A DNA stretch of 64,000 bases from Microbacterium esteraromaticum (GCF_014084045.1 NZ_CP043732.1:2852001-2916000); one strand, 5' to 3'; shown: positions 42,951 through 58,386, counted from the stretch's first letter. The notes: generated by a model from the letters alone, not told the origin. Numbers and translations: made by a program.

Positions 42951-44624
42951 TCAGCCGATGACTGCGGTGCGCAGCGTGTCGAGTCCGACACCGCCGATGT
43001 CGAGCGCGCGCTTGTGAAAGTCCTTGAACGAGAACGCGTCGCCCTGCTTCTCCCGCACGGCGTCGCGCACCTGCTCCCAGATCCGCTGACCGACCTTGTA
43101 CGACGGCGCCTGCCCCGGCCAGCCGAGGTAGCGGTTCACCTCGAACTGACGGAACTCATCGGGCATGTTGACGTTGCGCCGCATCTGCTCGAGCGCATAG
43201 TCGTGGTCCCACACGCCGTCGCCGTCGAGACGGGGCTTGCCGAGGTGCACGCCGATGTCGAGCACGACGCGCAGTGCGCGCATGCGCTGGCCATCGAGCA
43301 TTCCGAGGCGATCGGCGGGGTCGTCGAGGTAGCCCAGCTGCTCCATGAGCCGCTCGGCGTAGAGCGCCCAGCCCTCGGCGTGACCCGAGGTGCCGGCCAG
43401 CACACGTCGCCAGGTGTTCAGCTCTGCCCGGTTGTAGGTCGCCTGTGCGATCTGCAGATGGTGGCCGGGAACACCCTCGTGGTACACCGTGGTCAGCTCG
43501 CGCCAGGTGTCGAATTCGGTGACGCCCTCGGGCACCGACCACCACATGCGACCGGGACGGGAGAAGTCGTCGGTCGGGCCGGTGTAGTAGATGCCGCCTT
43601 CCTGCGTGGGGGCGATCATGCACTCGAGCTCGCGAATCTGCTCGGGGATGTCGAAGTGACTGGCGCCGAGATCGGCGATGGCCCGATCGCTGGTCTCCTG
43701 CATCCACCTCTGCAGCGCCTCGGTGCCGTGCAGCTTGCGGGACGGGTCGGCCTCGAGGTGCGCCACCGCCTCCTCGACGCTGGCCCCGGGCAGGATCTCG
43801 TTCGCGATCGCCTCCTGCTCGTCGATCATCCGCTGCAGCTCGTCGCGGCCCCACTCGTACGTCTCGTCGAGGTCGATGGTGGCGCCGAGGAAGCGGCGCG
43901 AATTGAGCGCGTACAGGTCGCGGCCGACGGCGTCCTGCTCGCCGGCTGCGGGTGCGAGCTCGCCGATCAGGAACTCGCGGAGCGAGTCGTACGCGACGCG
44001 TGCGGCACCCGCGTGGTCGGAGATGTCACGAGCGAGGGAAGCCGGAAGCTGACCTTCGTCGGGACCGGCACCGGCGGCGAAGGTCGCGAAGAACCCCTGA
44101 TCGGCGCTGTAGCGGGCGATCTGGGTGGCGACCTCGGTGACCTGCCGGCGCGCAGGAACGACACCGTGCCTGATGCCCTCGCGCAGCGTCTCGATGTACC
44201 CCTTGAGCGCGGCAGGGACGGCTGCCAGGCGCTCGGAGACCACCGACCAGTCATCGATCGTCTCAGTCGGCATGAGATCGAACGCCTGACGGAAATCCTG
44301 CGGAGCCGAGGCGATGACGTTGAGATCGCGCATATGCCACTGCGCGTCATGCAGCTCGAGCTGCAGGCGCAGCTCCGCCGACAGATCCGTCTTCGTCACC
44401 TCGTCGACGGTGTCGACGGGCGACGCGGCATCCAGCTTCGCGAGCGTCTCCCGTGCGGCAGCGACGGATCGCTCGTGACCTTCGGGGCTGACATCGTCGA
44501 GACGGGCATTCGCCTCGTTGCGTCCGATGTAGGTGGCGAGGATGGGCGAGAGGTCGACCAGGGTGCCGACCCAGTCCTCCGCGATCTGATCGATGGCAGA
44601 GGGGGTGCGAGGCTCTGAACTCAT
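42951..44624 (-). CDS. DUF885 family protein (metallopeptidase-like)
   Basis: This 557-residue protein belongs to DUF885, whose members have a zinc-peptidase-like HExxH-type site; here TVYHEGVPGHHLQIAQ at about residue 400 gives HEGVPGHH, with SGHAEGWALYAERLM further on supplying a Glu. It is likely a cytoplasmic peptidase or carboxypeptidase, but the activity is inferred. ATG 44624 is chosen because TAGGCT is 7 bases upstream and the longer open frame runs into polA. Confidence 0.88.
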   Translation of the reverse strand: MSSEPRTPSAIDQIAEDWVGTLVDLSPILATYIGRNEANARLDDVSPEGHERSVAAARETLAKLDAASPVDTVDEVTKTDLSAELRLQLELHDAQWHMRDLNVIASAPQDFRQAFDLMPTETIDDWSVVSERLAAVPAALKGYIETLREGIRHGVVPARRQVTEVATQIARYSADQGFFATFAAGAGPDEGQLPASLARDISDHAGAARVAYDSLREFLIGELAPAAGEQDAVGRDLYALNSRRFLGATIDLDETYEWGRDELQRMIDEQEAIANEILPGASVEEAVAHLEADPSRKLHGTEALQRWMQETSDRAIADLGASHFDIPEQIRELECMIAPTQEGGIYYTGPTDDFSRPGRMWWSVPEGVTEFDTWRELTTVYHEGVPGHHLQIAQATYNRAELNTWRRVLAGTSGHAEGWALYAERLMEQLGYLDDPADRLGMLDGQRMRALRVVLDIGVHLGKPRLDGDGVWDHDYALEQMRRNVNMPDEFRQFEVNRYLGWPGQAPSYKVGQRIWEQVRDAVREKQGDAFSFKDFHKRALDIGGVGLDTLRTAVIG

Positions 44625-44631
44625 GATCTCG

Positions 44632-44637
44632 AGCCTA
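44632..44637 (-). promoter_or_regulatory. -10 hexamer TAGGCT for leaderless DUF885 transcript
   Basis: TAGGCT on the minus strand ends 7 bases before ATG 44624. Confidence 0.42.
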
Positions 44638-44671
44638 GCCCCGCACCCGCGCTGCACATCGGAACGCGCGG

Positions 44672-47305
44672 TCAGTGTGCGGCTTCGTTCCAGTCGCGCC
44701 CGCGCCCGACCTGAACGTCGAGCGGCACGGAAAGCGCGGCAGCGCCTGCCATGCGCTCGCGCACGACACTCTCGACCTCGTCCCACTCCCCTGCCGCGAC
44801 TTCCACGACGAGCTCGTCGTGGATCTGCAGCAGGGCGCGGGAGGCGAGTCCGCGCTCGCGCAGATCGGCGTGGATGCGGTTCAGCGCGATCTTCATGATG
44901 TCGGCTGCACTGCCCTGGATCGGAGCATTGAGCGCGGCCCGCTCTGCGTTCTCGCGCAGCACGCGGTTGGGGCTGGTGAGGTCGGGGAACGGACGGCGAC
45001 GGCCGAAGATGGTCTCGGTGTATCCGTCCTCCTTCGCCTGCATGACGGACGCGCGCAGATAGTCGCGCACCGCGCCGAAACGGGCGAAGTACTCGAGCAT
45101 CAGCTGCTTCGCCTCGGACTGCTCGATGCGAAGCTGCTTCGAGAGCCCGAAGGCGCTCAGACCGTAGACGAGGCCGTACGACATCGCCTTGACCTTGGTG
45201 CGCATGGCCGGGCTGACTTCCTCGGGCTCGACTCCGAACACCCGGGCCCCGACGAAGCGGTGAAGGTCCTCGCCGGAGTTGAACGCCTCGATGAGTCCCG
45301 GATCTCCCGACAGGTGCGCCATGATGCGCATCTCGATCTGCGAGTAGTCGGCGGTGAGCAGGGCCTCGTACCCGGTCCCCACCTCGAACGCGCTGCGGAT
45401 GCGCCTGGACTCCTCGGTGCGGACGGGGATGTTCTGCAGGTTGGGGTCGGTGCTCGACAGGCGCCCGGTCTGGCTGCCGGTCTGGACGTAGGTGGTGTGG
45501 ATGCGGTGGTCATCGCGGATCGCGGTGTCGAGCGTCTCGATGATCTGACGCAGCTTGGTCGCCTCGCGATGCTGCAGCAGCAGTGCGAGGAAGGGGTGCG
45601 GGTTGCTCTCCTGCAGGTCGGCCAGCACAGCGGCATCCGTCGAGTAGCCGGTCTTGGTCTTTCGGGTCTTCGGCAGCTGCAGGTCTTCGAACAGCACCTC
45701 CTGGAGCTGTTTGGGCGAACCGAGGTTGAATTCGCGACCGACCAGGGCGAACGCCTCCGCGGCGAGGGCGTCGGTACGGGCGAGCAGCTCGCCTGAGAAG
45801 GTCGACAGCACGTCGTGCGAGACCGAGACGCCGGCGGATTCCATGTCGGCGAGGGCGATCACCGCAGGCAGCTCGATGTCGGTCAGCACCGATGCGACCG
45901 TGTCGGGCATCGCCTCGCGCACGGCGTCTGCGGTGCGCAGCGTGAACCACGCCTCCTGCGAGGGGGTGGCGCCGTCGGTCTCGGGTACGAGCTGGGTGGG
46001 GTCGGACTCGGGCAGCTTCTCGTCGAGGTAGCGGCCGACGAGGTGGGCGAGCGTCTTGTCGGGGAAGCTCGGTCGCATCAGCCAGCCGGCCAGCAGCGTG
46101 TCATGGACGATGCCGCCCAGGCGGATGCCCTCCCGCAGCAGCGCCTTGACCTGGGGCTTCGCATCGTTCAACACCTTCGGGGCGTCGGACTCGAGCCATG
46201 GGCGCAGAGCGGCGGCGGTGTCAGGGTTCCAGTCGCACTCGTGCAGCTCGGTCTCGGTCGCCAGGCCGACACGGGTGATCGCGTTCCCGACGACGGGAAG
46301 CAGCAGGCCGACCTCGCCGGTCTGCCGCGCAAGCCATGCCGCGATCAGGGTCGCGGAGGACTCTGAGGCCGCTGGCACCGCGACTGCGGGCTCGTCGTGC
46401 ACCGGCTCGTCAGGGGCGCCGACGGCCTCGAAGACGCGAGGCAGCAGCGTCCGGAACTCGAGTCGCGCGAAGATGTCGCGCACCGCCTGGGCGTCGATCG
46501 GCGTGACGGCGAGATCGGCGGGAGCGACGGGAAGCTCGACGTCGTTCAGCAGCCGGTTGAGCTTGCGATTGCGGCGCACGTCATCGATGTGCTCGCGCAG
46601 GTTGCCGCCGACGACGCCCTTGATCTCATCCGCCCGGTCGAGCAGCTCGTCGAGGCTGCCGAACTGGGTGAGCCACTTGACGGCCGTCTTTTCGCCGACC
46701 TTCGGAACGCCGGGCAGGTTGTCGCTCGTCTCGCCGACGAGTGCGGCGATGTCCGGGTACTGGTCGGGACGCACCCCGTACCGCTCCTGCACGGTGACAG
46801 GATCGTAGCGCTTCAGCTGCGAGACGCCCTGCACGGACGGATAGAGCAGCGTGACCCGCTCGTTCACGAGCTGGATGGTGTCTCGGTCGCCCGAGACGAC
46901 CAGCACGTCATAGCCCTGCTCGGAGCCCTGCTTCGCGAGCGTGGCGAGGATGTCGTCGGCTTCGATGCCCTCCTGCGTCAGGACGGGGATCGACATGGCG
47001 GCAAGGCAGTCCTGAAGGAGCGGGATCTGGCCCTTGAACTCCCCGGGGGTCTCGGAGCGCGTCGCCTTGTACTCGGGGTACTCCTCGGTGCGGAACGAGT
47101 GTCGCGACGTGTCGAAGGCGATCGCCATATGCGTCGGCTTCTCGGCCTTGATGAGGTTCACCAGCATCGACAGGAATCCGTAGATCGCGTTCGTGTGCTG
47201 GTTGTCCTTGGTGGTGAAGTTCTCGACAGGCAGGGCGAAGAAAGCCCGGTATGCGAGTGAATGGCCGTCGACGACCATGAGGGTAGGCTTTGCGGAGTCC
47301 GTCAC
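44672..47305 (-). CDS. polA: DNA polymerase I
   Basis: This 877-residue enzyme has an N-terminal 5'-3' exonuclease (VVDGHSLAYRAFFAL, SGDRDTIQLV, GETSDNLPGVPKVGEKTA), a middle domain without the acidic residues of a working 3'-5' exonuclease, and a C-terminal polymerase with motif A TADYSQIEMRIMAHLSGD, motif B KVKAMSYGLVYGLSAFGL and motif C LQIHDELVVEV. It fills gaps and removes RNA primers. The start is GTG 47305 with TAGGCT 6 bases upstream and no RBS. Confidence 0.95.
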   Translation of the reverse strand: MTDSAKPTLMVVDGHSLAYRAFFALPVENFTTKDNQHTNAIYGFLSMLVNLIKAEKPTHMAIAFDTSRHSFRTEEYPEYKATRSETPGEFKGQIPLLQDCLAAMSIPVLTQEGIEADDILATLAKQGSEQGYDVLVVSGDRDTIQLVNERVTLLYPSVQGVSQLKRYDPVTVQERYGVRPDQYPDIAALVGETSDNLPGVPKVGEKTAVKWLTQFGSLDELLDRADEIKGVVGGNLREHIDDVRRNRKLNRLLNDVELPVAPADLAVTPIDAQAVRDIFARLEFRTLLPRVFEAVGAPDEPVHDEPAVAVPAASESSATLIAAWLARQTGEVGLLLPVVGNAITRVGLATETELHECDWNPDTAAALRPWLESDAPKVLNDAKPQVKALLREGIRLGGIVHDTLLAGWLMRPSFPDKTLAHLVGRYLDEKLPESDPTQLVPETDGATPSQEAWFTLRTADAVREAMPDTVASVLTDIELPAVIALADMESAGVSVSHDVLSTFSGELLARTDALAAEAFALVGREFNLGSPKQLQEVLFEDLQLPKTRKTKTGYSTDAAVLADLQESNPHPFLALLLQHREATKLRQIIETLDTAIRDDHRIHTTYVQTGSQTGRLSSTDPNLQNIPVRTEESRRIRSAFEVGTGYEALLTADYSQIEMRIMAHLSGDPGLIEAFNSGEDLHRFVGARVFGVEPEEVSPAMRTKVKAMSYGLVYGLSAFGLSKQLRIEQSEAKQLMLEYFARFGAVRDYLRASVMQAKEDGYTETIFGRRRPFPDLTSPNRVLRENAERAALNAPIQGSAADIMKIALNRIHADLRERGLASRALLQIHDELVVEVAAGEWDEVESVVRERMAGAAALSVPLDVQVGRGRDWNEAAH

Positions 47306-47311
47306 CCTGCA

Positions 47312-47317
47312 AGCCTA
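47312..47317 (-). promoter_or_regulatory. -10 hexamer TAGGCT for leaderless polA transcript
   Basis: TAGGCT on the minus strand ends 6 bases before GTG 47305. Confidence 0.42.
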
Positions 47318-47350
47318 ACGAGGGCGGCGGACATGCGCTGAGGAGGACGA

Positions 47351-47770
47351 GTGGGCGAGCAGACCGAGATGACCGGCCTGGAGTGGGCGACGCACCGTGG
47401 GATGGGCGCGCTGGCAGAGAAGATGGGCATCGAGTTCACCGAGTTCTCGGTCGAACGGGCCGTTGCGACCATGCCCGTCGAGGGGAACACCCAGCCGGTG
47501 GGGCTGCTGCACGGCGGTGCCTACGTGGTGCTCGGCGAGTCGCTCGGATCGATGGCGGCGAACCTGCACGCGGGTCCGGGTCGGCTGGCGGTCGGCATCG
47601 ACATCAACGCGACGCACACCCGCTCGGCTACCTCCGGCTTCGTCACCGGCGTCTGCACACCCGTGCACCTCGGCCGCAGCATGACGGTGCACGAGATCGC
47701 CGTCTCAGACGAACAGGGTCGGCGCTGCTCGACCATCCGCATCACCAACCTGATCAAGTCGGTCGACTGA
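47351..47770 (+). CDS. PaaI-family hotdog thioesterase
   Basis: This 139-residue hotdog protein has VGLLHGGAYVVLGESLGSMAA, in which the HGG turn and following Glu form the thioesterase site, and INATHTRSATSGFVTGV. It would hydrolyse an acyl-CoA, perhaps an aromatic or medium-chain one. The start is GTG 47351 with AGGAGG 4 bases upstream; ATG 47369 is an alternative. It is divergent from polA. Confidence 0.9.
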   Translation: MGEQTEMTGLEWATHRGMGALAEKMGIEFTEFSVERAVATMPVEGNTQPVGLLHGGAYVVLGESLGSMAANLHAGPGRLAVGIDINATHTRSATSGFVTGVCTPVHLGRSMTVHEIAVSDEQGRRCSTIRITNLIKSVD

Positions 47771-47791
47771 GAGAACCCGCCGCCGGAAGCA

Positions 47792-48331
47792 TCAACCGGA
47801 GAGGATGCGCTGGAACAGGACGTGGTCCTGCCAGGCTCCTGCGATCCGCAGATAGTGCCGCGCCAGTCCGATTCGCTCGAAGCCGTTGGCGCTGAGCACT
47901 CGCTGCGAGGCGATGTTGTGCACGAGCGTCCCGGCCTGCACCCGGTGCAGAGCCAGGTCATCGCGAGCGTGCTCGCACACGGAGCCGACGGCATGGCTCA
48001 TGATCCCCCGCCCGGTGAGCTCTGAATCGATCCAGTAGCCGAGATCGGCGCTGAGGAACGAGCCTCGCACGATGTTGTTGAGGTTCACCCTGCCTACGAT
48101 GCGCTCATCTGCATCCGCCAGCACGAAGGCGGCCATGCGTCCATCGGCGACATCGGCGAGAGAACGCAGGATCGATCGCTCCTGGCCCTCGGCTCGGTAG
48201 AACTCCACAGGGCGCACAGGATCCCATGGCTCCAGATGCGCGCGGTTGCGCGCGCAGGCCTCGGCGAGGTGTGCACCATCGCCCGCTCGAAGCGGGCGAA
48301 GCAGGATCCCGTCGCCGAGATCCCTGATCAC
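47792..48331 (-). CDS. GNAT-family N-acetyltransferase (RimJ/RimL-like)
   Basis: This 179-residue protein starts LRPLRAGDGAHLAEACARN and has the acetyl-CoA loop GYWIDSELTGRGIMSHAVGS, then HNIASQRVLSANGFERIG, as in RimJ/RimL acetyltransferases. The acceptor is unknown. The start overlaps the stop of the ANTAR regulator gene (ATGA), so the two are translated together. Confidence 0.9.
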   Translation of the reverse strand: MIRDLGDGILLRPLRAGDGAHLAEACARNRAHLEPWDPVRPVEFYRAEGQERSILRSLADVADGRMAAFVLADADERIVGRVNLNNIVRGSFLSADLGYWIDSELTGRGIMSHAVGSVCEHARDDLALHRVQAGTLVHNIASQRVLSANGFERIGLARHYLRIAGAWQDHVLFQRILSG

Positions 48332-48945
48332 TTCTTGGGCGCGAGCTGCTCGATGATCGCCTTGGCGACGTCCTGCATGGTGAGACGACGATCCATCGAG
48401 GCCTTCTGAATCCAGCGGAACGCCTCGGGCTCGCTGAGCCCCATCTTCTCGTTCAGCAGACCCTTGGCACGGTCGACCAGCTTGCGGGTCTCGAAGCGCT
48501 CGACCATGTCGGCGACCTCGGCCTCGAGCGTGATGATCTGCTCGTGACGGGCGAGGGCGATCTCGATCGCCGGCAGCAGGTCGTTGGGGGTGAACGGCTT
48601 GACGACGTACGCGAGGGCGCCCGCCTCGCTGGCACGCTCGACGAGCTCCTTCTGGCTGAAGGCGGTGAGCAGCACGACCGGCGCGATGTTCGCCTTGTGC
48701 AGCTTCTCGGCTGCACTGATGCCGTCGAGCTGCGGCATCTTCACGTCCATGACGACGAGATCGGGACGAAGCTCGGTCGCGAGCTGCACAGCCGTCTCTC
48801 CGTCGCCGGCCTCGCCGACGACGTCGAACCCGTTGTCGCGCAGGATCTCGACGATGTCGAGGCGGATCAGCGACTCGTCCTCGGCTACGACGACGCGACG
48901 CGGGGCGGATGCCGTGGGCTGCTCGGGCTGCTCTTGCTCAGTCAC
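48328..48945 (-). CDS. ANTAR-domain response regulator (PdtaR-like)
   Basis: This 205-residue protein has a receiver domain (VVVAEDESLIRLDIVEIL; phospho-acceptor Asp in VVMDVKMPQLDG; LTAFSQKE; VVKPFTPNDL) and a C-terminal ANTAR RNA-binding domain (RFETRKLVDRAKGLLNEKMG, EAFRWIQKASMDRRLTM). ANTAR proteins bind paired RNA hairpins and prevent termination. It matches PdtaR, the target of the PdtaS kinase, but no kinase gene is in the window. GTG 48945 has TAGGAT 6 bases upstream and no RBS. Confidence 0.93.
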   Translation of the reverse strand: MTEQEQPEQPTASAPRRVVVAEDESLIRLDIVEILRDNGFDVVGEAGDGETAVQLATELRPDLVVMDVKMPQLDGISAAEKLHKANIAPVVLLTAFSQKELVERASEAGALAYVVKPFTPNDLLPAIEIALARHEQIITLEAEVADMVERFETRKLVDRAKGLLNEKMGLSEPEAFRWIQKASMDRRLTMQDVAKAIIEQLAPKK

Positions 48946-48951
48946 CCGTCC

Positions 48952-48957
48952 ATCCTA
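48952..48957 (-). promoter_or_regulatory. -10 hexamer TAGGAT for leaderless ANTAR regulator transcript
   Basis: TAGGAT on the minus strand ends 6 bases before GTG 48945. Confidence 0.42.
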
Positions 48958-49036
48958 GTCGAACGCAGAAGGGGCGGCGGAAGACGCGCACGGATCCCTG
49001 CGGCCGCTGCGCTACAGTCGAATGCGCAGTGTGCAG

Positions 49037-49119
49037 GCCGGCGTGGCGGAATGGCAGACGCGGGGCACTCAAAATGCTCTGTCCGAAAGGGCGTGTGGGT
49101 TCGAGTCCCACCGCCGGCA
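49037..49119 (+). tRNA. tRNA-Leu (anticodon CAA)
   Basis: A class II tRNA of 83 bases: acceptor GCCGGCG pairs with CGCCGGC, discriminator A is 49119, the anticodon stem GGGCA/UGCUC encloses CUCAAAA, and the T arm reads GUGGG-UUCGAGU-CCCAC. The CCA tail is not encoded. Confidence 0.95.
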
Positions 49120-49121
49120 CA

Positions 49122-49162
49122 TGCGCGCGAGGGCCGTCCCGAAGGGGCGGCCCTCGCGCGCA
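49122..49162 (+). terminator. Long hairpin after tRNA-Leu
   Basis: A 19-base arm (49122-49140) pairs with 49144-49162 around loop GAA, with one G-U pair. It begins 3 bases after the tRNA and probably ends its transcript. Confidence 0.75.
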
Positions 49163-49273
49163 TATCCAGACAGAGAGGGACTCGAACCAGCGGGCGGAGC
49201 CCGCGTGGGTTCCGGATCCGCGTCGCGGGAGGCTCGACGCGGCGCGAAGCGACGTGTCGAGTCGCGACGTGGC

Positions 49274-49320
49274 CCCACCGCCGGCACCAGCACGGGGGCC
49301 GTCTCGAGGGGCGGCCCTCC
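49274..49320. repeat. Imperfect second copy of the tRNA-Leu 3' end plus hairpin
   Basis: CCCACCGCCGGCAC at 49274-49287 repeats the last bases of tRNA-Leu (49106-49120 region), and the hairpin at 49294-49319 closely repeats the one at 49122-49162. Between them, GGGACTCGAACC (49177-49188) is the inverted T arm. This looks like the remnant of a duplicated tRNA or of an attachment-site event. Confidence 0.6.
49294..49319 (-). terminator. Hairpin after the alpha/beta hydrolase gene
   Basis: GGGGGCCG pairs with CGGCCCTC (one G-U) plus inner pairs. On the minus strand it begins 9 bases after the stop of the hydrolase gene at 49328. Confidence 0.6.
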
Positions 49321-49327
49321 CGCAGTC

Positions 49328-49993
49328 TCATTCTGCGAGTGCGGCCAGCTCGGCCATCACCCGCGGATGCGCCAGCACGCGGAAATGCCCTCCGGTGTCG
49401 AGGGGGACGTTCTTCGCCCCTGGCAGCTCGCTCCCCTCGGGGATGTGCGGATCGAATCGGGCGTAGACCGATACGATCCTCGTGTTCGCCTCGCGCTGTT
49501 CAGACAGGGCGGAGATGGACGGGTGCCCTGGCGCGAGCGAACGCAGGCCGCGAGTGAGCATGACCCTCGCGTACCGAGATCCGCCGAAGGGCGTCGCGAC
49601 GGCCAGCATCCCCCGCACGCGCGATCCTTCGGCACCGAGCATCACGAGTTTGCCCGCGAGCCCGCCCTTGCTGTGCGCGAGCAGGATCACCTCGCGCAGG
49701 TCGTGCGCGAGGAGGTAGGCGCTCACGCTCTCCGCCATCTCGCCCACCGGGCGGAGGTTGCGCTGCAGCGGCTCGACGACGTGCACGGGATGCCCGGCGC
49801 GGTGCGCGTGCTCGATCAGCGGCTGCATGAAGCGCCAGGTCTCGTAGATGCCGGGCAGCACGATGATCGGCACCCCGGCACCGCGGGAGTAGGCGTCAGC
49901 CCGGCCACGGCTTCCGAAGGCGCGCGCCTGCCACACGGCCGCATAGGCGTAGTCCTGCGCCCACCAGAGTGCGCGTCGCACCACGCCGATCAT
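49328..49993 (-). CDS. Alpha/beta-fold hydrolase (lipase-like)
   Basis: This 221-residue protein has the alpha/beta hydrolase core with strand VPIIVLPGIYETW and the nucleophile elbow ILLAHSKGGLAGKLVM (GxSxG-like AHSKG). A catalytic His is likely in DTGGHFRVLAHP. The substrate is unknown. ATG 49993 overlaps the stop of the upstream hydrolase gene (ATGA), so the long open frame beyond it, which lies inside that gene, is rejected. Confidence 0.85.
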   Translation of the reverse strand: MIGVVRRALWWAQDYAYAAVWQARAFGSRGRADAYSRGAGVPIIVLPGIYETWRFMQPLIEHAHRAGHPVHVVEPLQRNLRPVGEMAESVSAYLLAHDLREVILLAHSKGGLAGKLVMLGAEGSRVRGMLAVATPFGGSRYARVMLTRGLRSLAPGHPSISALSEQREANTRIVSVYARFDPHIPEGSELPGAKNVPLDTGGHFRVLAHPRVMAELAALAE

Positions 49994-50769
49994 CCGTCGC
50001 GCCCTTCCCGGCGCTGGTCGATCGGCAGGTCGGCGCGGAAGCGGCCGATGGCGGATGCCACGGCGCCGGGTGCCGTGTGCTGCACATTGTGCACACGGCC
50101 TGGCACCTCGACGAACCCAGCCCTGCGCGCCGCTGAACGGAGACGACGACACCACGACCGCGACGCGATCGGATCGCGCCCTCCTCGCACGATCAGAACG
50201 GGTGCCGTGACCCGCGCGATGCGCTCTTCGATCGGATATCCCAGCATGTGGCGCAGCTGTGCGAGGTACCACGCCGGTCCGCACCGCAGATAGTCCCCCA
50301 GCACCAGCGCATTCGCCCCGGGCGGCTCGCCCATCGTGTCGACGGCGAGCATGCCCGCGTGCTGCACGACCGTTCGCCGCCGAGAGTCGGCCACCGGTCC
50401 GATGAGCACGACGCCGCACACGAGCTCAGGGCGACGCACGGCGAGCTCGACCACCCACTGCGTGCCCATCGACTGCCCCACGAGCAGAACCGGGCCTGTG
50501 CCGATCGAGTCGAGGAGGCTGCCGAGCGCGTCCGCCATCTCCTCGATGCCGACGTCGTGGGGCGGTTTCGGGAGACCGCCGAAACCGGGCAGATCGACCG
50601 ACATGACCGTGCCCTGCGCCGTCAGCGCACGGTGCAGCCGAGCGAGGTAGCGATGCGACATCCCGATCCCGTGCACGAGCACGAGGACGGCATCGCCTGG
50701 GCCGGGTGAGATGCGGATGCCGAAGCGCAGCGCTCCGATGCGGTGCGTCCGCTGCATCTCTGATCCCAT
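49990..50769 (-). CDS. Alpha/beta-fold hydrolase
   Basis: This 259-residue protein has VLVLVHGIGMSHRY (oxyanion strand), LLVGQSMGTQWVVELA (nucleophile Ser), LIVRGGRDPIAS (catalytic Asp) and EVPGRVHNVQH (catalytic His). It belongs to the esterase/haloperoxidase-like group; the substrate is unknown. It is coupled to a second hydrolase gene. ATG 50769 has TACGGT 6 bases upstream and no RBS. Confidence 0.88.
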   Translation of the reverse strand: MGSEMQRTHRIGALRFGIRISPGPGDAVLVLVHGIGMSHRYLARLHRALTAQGTVMSVDLPGFGGLPKPPHDVGIEEMADALGSLLDSIGTGPVLLVGQSMGTQWVVELAVRRPELVCGVVLIGPVADSRRRTVVQHAGMLAVDTMGEPPGANALVLGDYLRCGPAWYLAQLRHMLGYPIEERIARVTAPVLIVRGGRDPIASRSWCRRLRSAARRAGFVEVPGRVHNVQHTAPGAVASAIGRFRADLPIDQRREGRDG

Positions 50770-50775
50770 CCCAGC

Positions 50776-50781
50776 ACCGTA
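50776..50781 (-). promoter_or_regulatory. -10 hexamer TACGGT for leaderless hydrolase transcript
   Basis: TACGGT on the minus strand ends 6 bases before ATG 50769. Confidence 0.38.
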
Positions 50782-50798
50782 CCCCGCCGTGGACGCGC

Positions 50799-50841
50799 GA
50801 GCGCCGAGGGGCGGACTCTCACGTCCTGCCCCTCAGCGCTC
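50799..50841 (-). terminator. Terminator after pyk
   Basis: GAGCGCCGAGGGGCGGAC-type arm (50799 on) pairs nearly perfectly with the arm ending at 50841. On the minus strand it starts 9 bases after the pyk stop. Confidence 0.7.
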
Positions 50842-50850
50842 GGATGCCGC

Positions 50851-52304
50851 TCAGATGCCGTTCTTGTAGACCGGTGCGGCGCCGCCGACGGCATCCCCGA
50901 CCTTGTGGACGCGGATGTCGTTGGTCGAGCCGATGATCCCGGGAGGCGACCCGGAGATCACGACGATCTGATCGCCTTCCTTGGCCAGACCGCTGCCGAG
51001 AAGGAACTCATCGGCCTGACGGTACATCGAGTCGGTGTGCTGCACCATCTCGACCAGCGTGGAGCGGATGCCCCACGTCATGGCCATTCGACGACGGATG
51101 CCGGGTTCGGGCGTGAACGCGATCATCGGGATGCGCGAGCGCAGTCGCGACAGACGACGCGCCGAGTCTCCTGACTGGGTGAAGACGCACAGGTACTTCG
51201 CCTCGACGAACTCCGCCACCTCGAGGGCTGCGAGCGTGATCGCGCCGCCCTGCGTGCGCGGCTTGGTCGTCAGCGGGTGGATGCGCTCGAGACCGTGCTC
51301 CTCGGTCGACTCGATGATCCGGGCCATCGTCTCGACGACCACCACCGGGTACTCCCCACGCTCGTCTCGCCCGAGAGCATCACCGCATCGGCGCCGTCGA
51401 GGACGGCGTTGGCGACATCGGAGGTCTCGGCGCGGGTCGGCACGGGACTCGAGATCATCGATTCGAGCATCTGCGTGGCCACGATGACGGGCTTGGCGTT
51501 GCGGCGGGCGAGCTCGACGGCGCGCTTCTGCACGATCGGCACGGCTTCGAGCGGGAGCTCGACCCCGAGGTCACCGCGGGCGACCATGATGCCGTCGAAG
51601 GCGTCGACGATCTCCTCGAGGGCGTCGACCGCCTGCGGCTTCTCGATCTTGGCGATGACGGGGACGCGAACGCCCTCCTCCGCCATGATCTCGTGCACGC
51701 GATTCACGTCGGCGGCGTTGCGCACGAACGAGAGCGCGATCACGTCCGCGCCGGTGCGCAGGCCCCAGCGCAGATCGTCCTCGTCCTTCTCGCTCAGGGC
51801 GGGGACGTTGACCGCGACACCGGGGAGGTTGATGCCCTTGTTGTTCGACACGGCGCCGGCGACGACGACCTTGGTGGTCACCACGGTTCCGTCGGTCTCG
51901 ACGACCTCGACGCGCACCTTCCCGTCATCGATCAGCAGGAAGTCGCCGGGCTTGACGTCCTGGGGCAGGCCCTTGAACGTCGTGCCGCAGATCTCGCGGT
52001 TGCCCACGATCTCCTCGGTGGTGATCTTGAAGATGTCGCCGACCTCGAGCTCGTACGGCCCGTCCTCGAAGCGTCCGAGACGGATCTTCGGTCCCTGCAG
52101 GTCGACCAGCACCGCGACTGCGCGGCCGGAGTCCTCGGCGGCGCGACGCACATTGGCGTAGTTGGCCTCGTGCACGGAGTAGTCGCCGTGGCTGAGGTTC
52201 AGACGGGCGACATCCACACCGGCATCGATGAGGGCACGGACCTTCTCATAGGTCGAGGTTGCGGGGCCGAGTGTGGCGACGATCTTCGCGCGTCTCAACA
52301 TCAT
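50851..52304 (-). pseudogene. pyk: Pyruvate kinase, frame broken by a 1-base loss
   Basis: Pyruvate kinase makes ATP and pyruvate from phosphoenolpyruvate. The first frame has [43 protein letters not shown] and ATQMLESMI, up to LSGETSVG; the C-terminal regulatory domain follows in another frame ([12 protein letters not shown] on). Adding one base to the run of four C at 51354-51357 (G on the coding strand) gives [19 protein letters not shown] and 484 residues, the usual length. A base-calling error is most likely. The start is uncertain between ATG 52304, ATG 52301 and TTG 52298; the last fits the common MRRAKIV start. Confidence 0.9.
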
Positions 52305-52354
52305 CTCCAGGGTAAGAGGGCATAAAAGGACATGGCGACGTTGCCGCGCTCAGC

Positions 52355-58386
<6,032 letters not shown>

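Noticed and set aside
49120..49327. Third tRNA gene in the tRNA-Leu downstream region
   Set aside because: Only fragments of the T arm and acceptor are present; no cloverleaf or anticodon arm can be formed.
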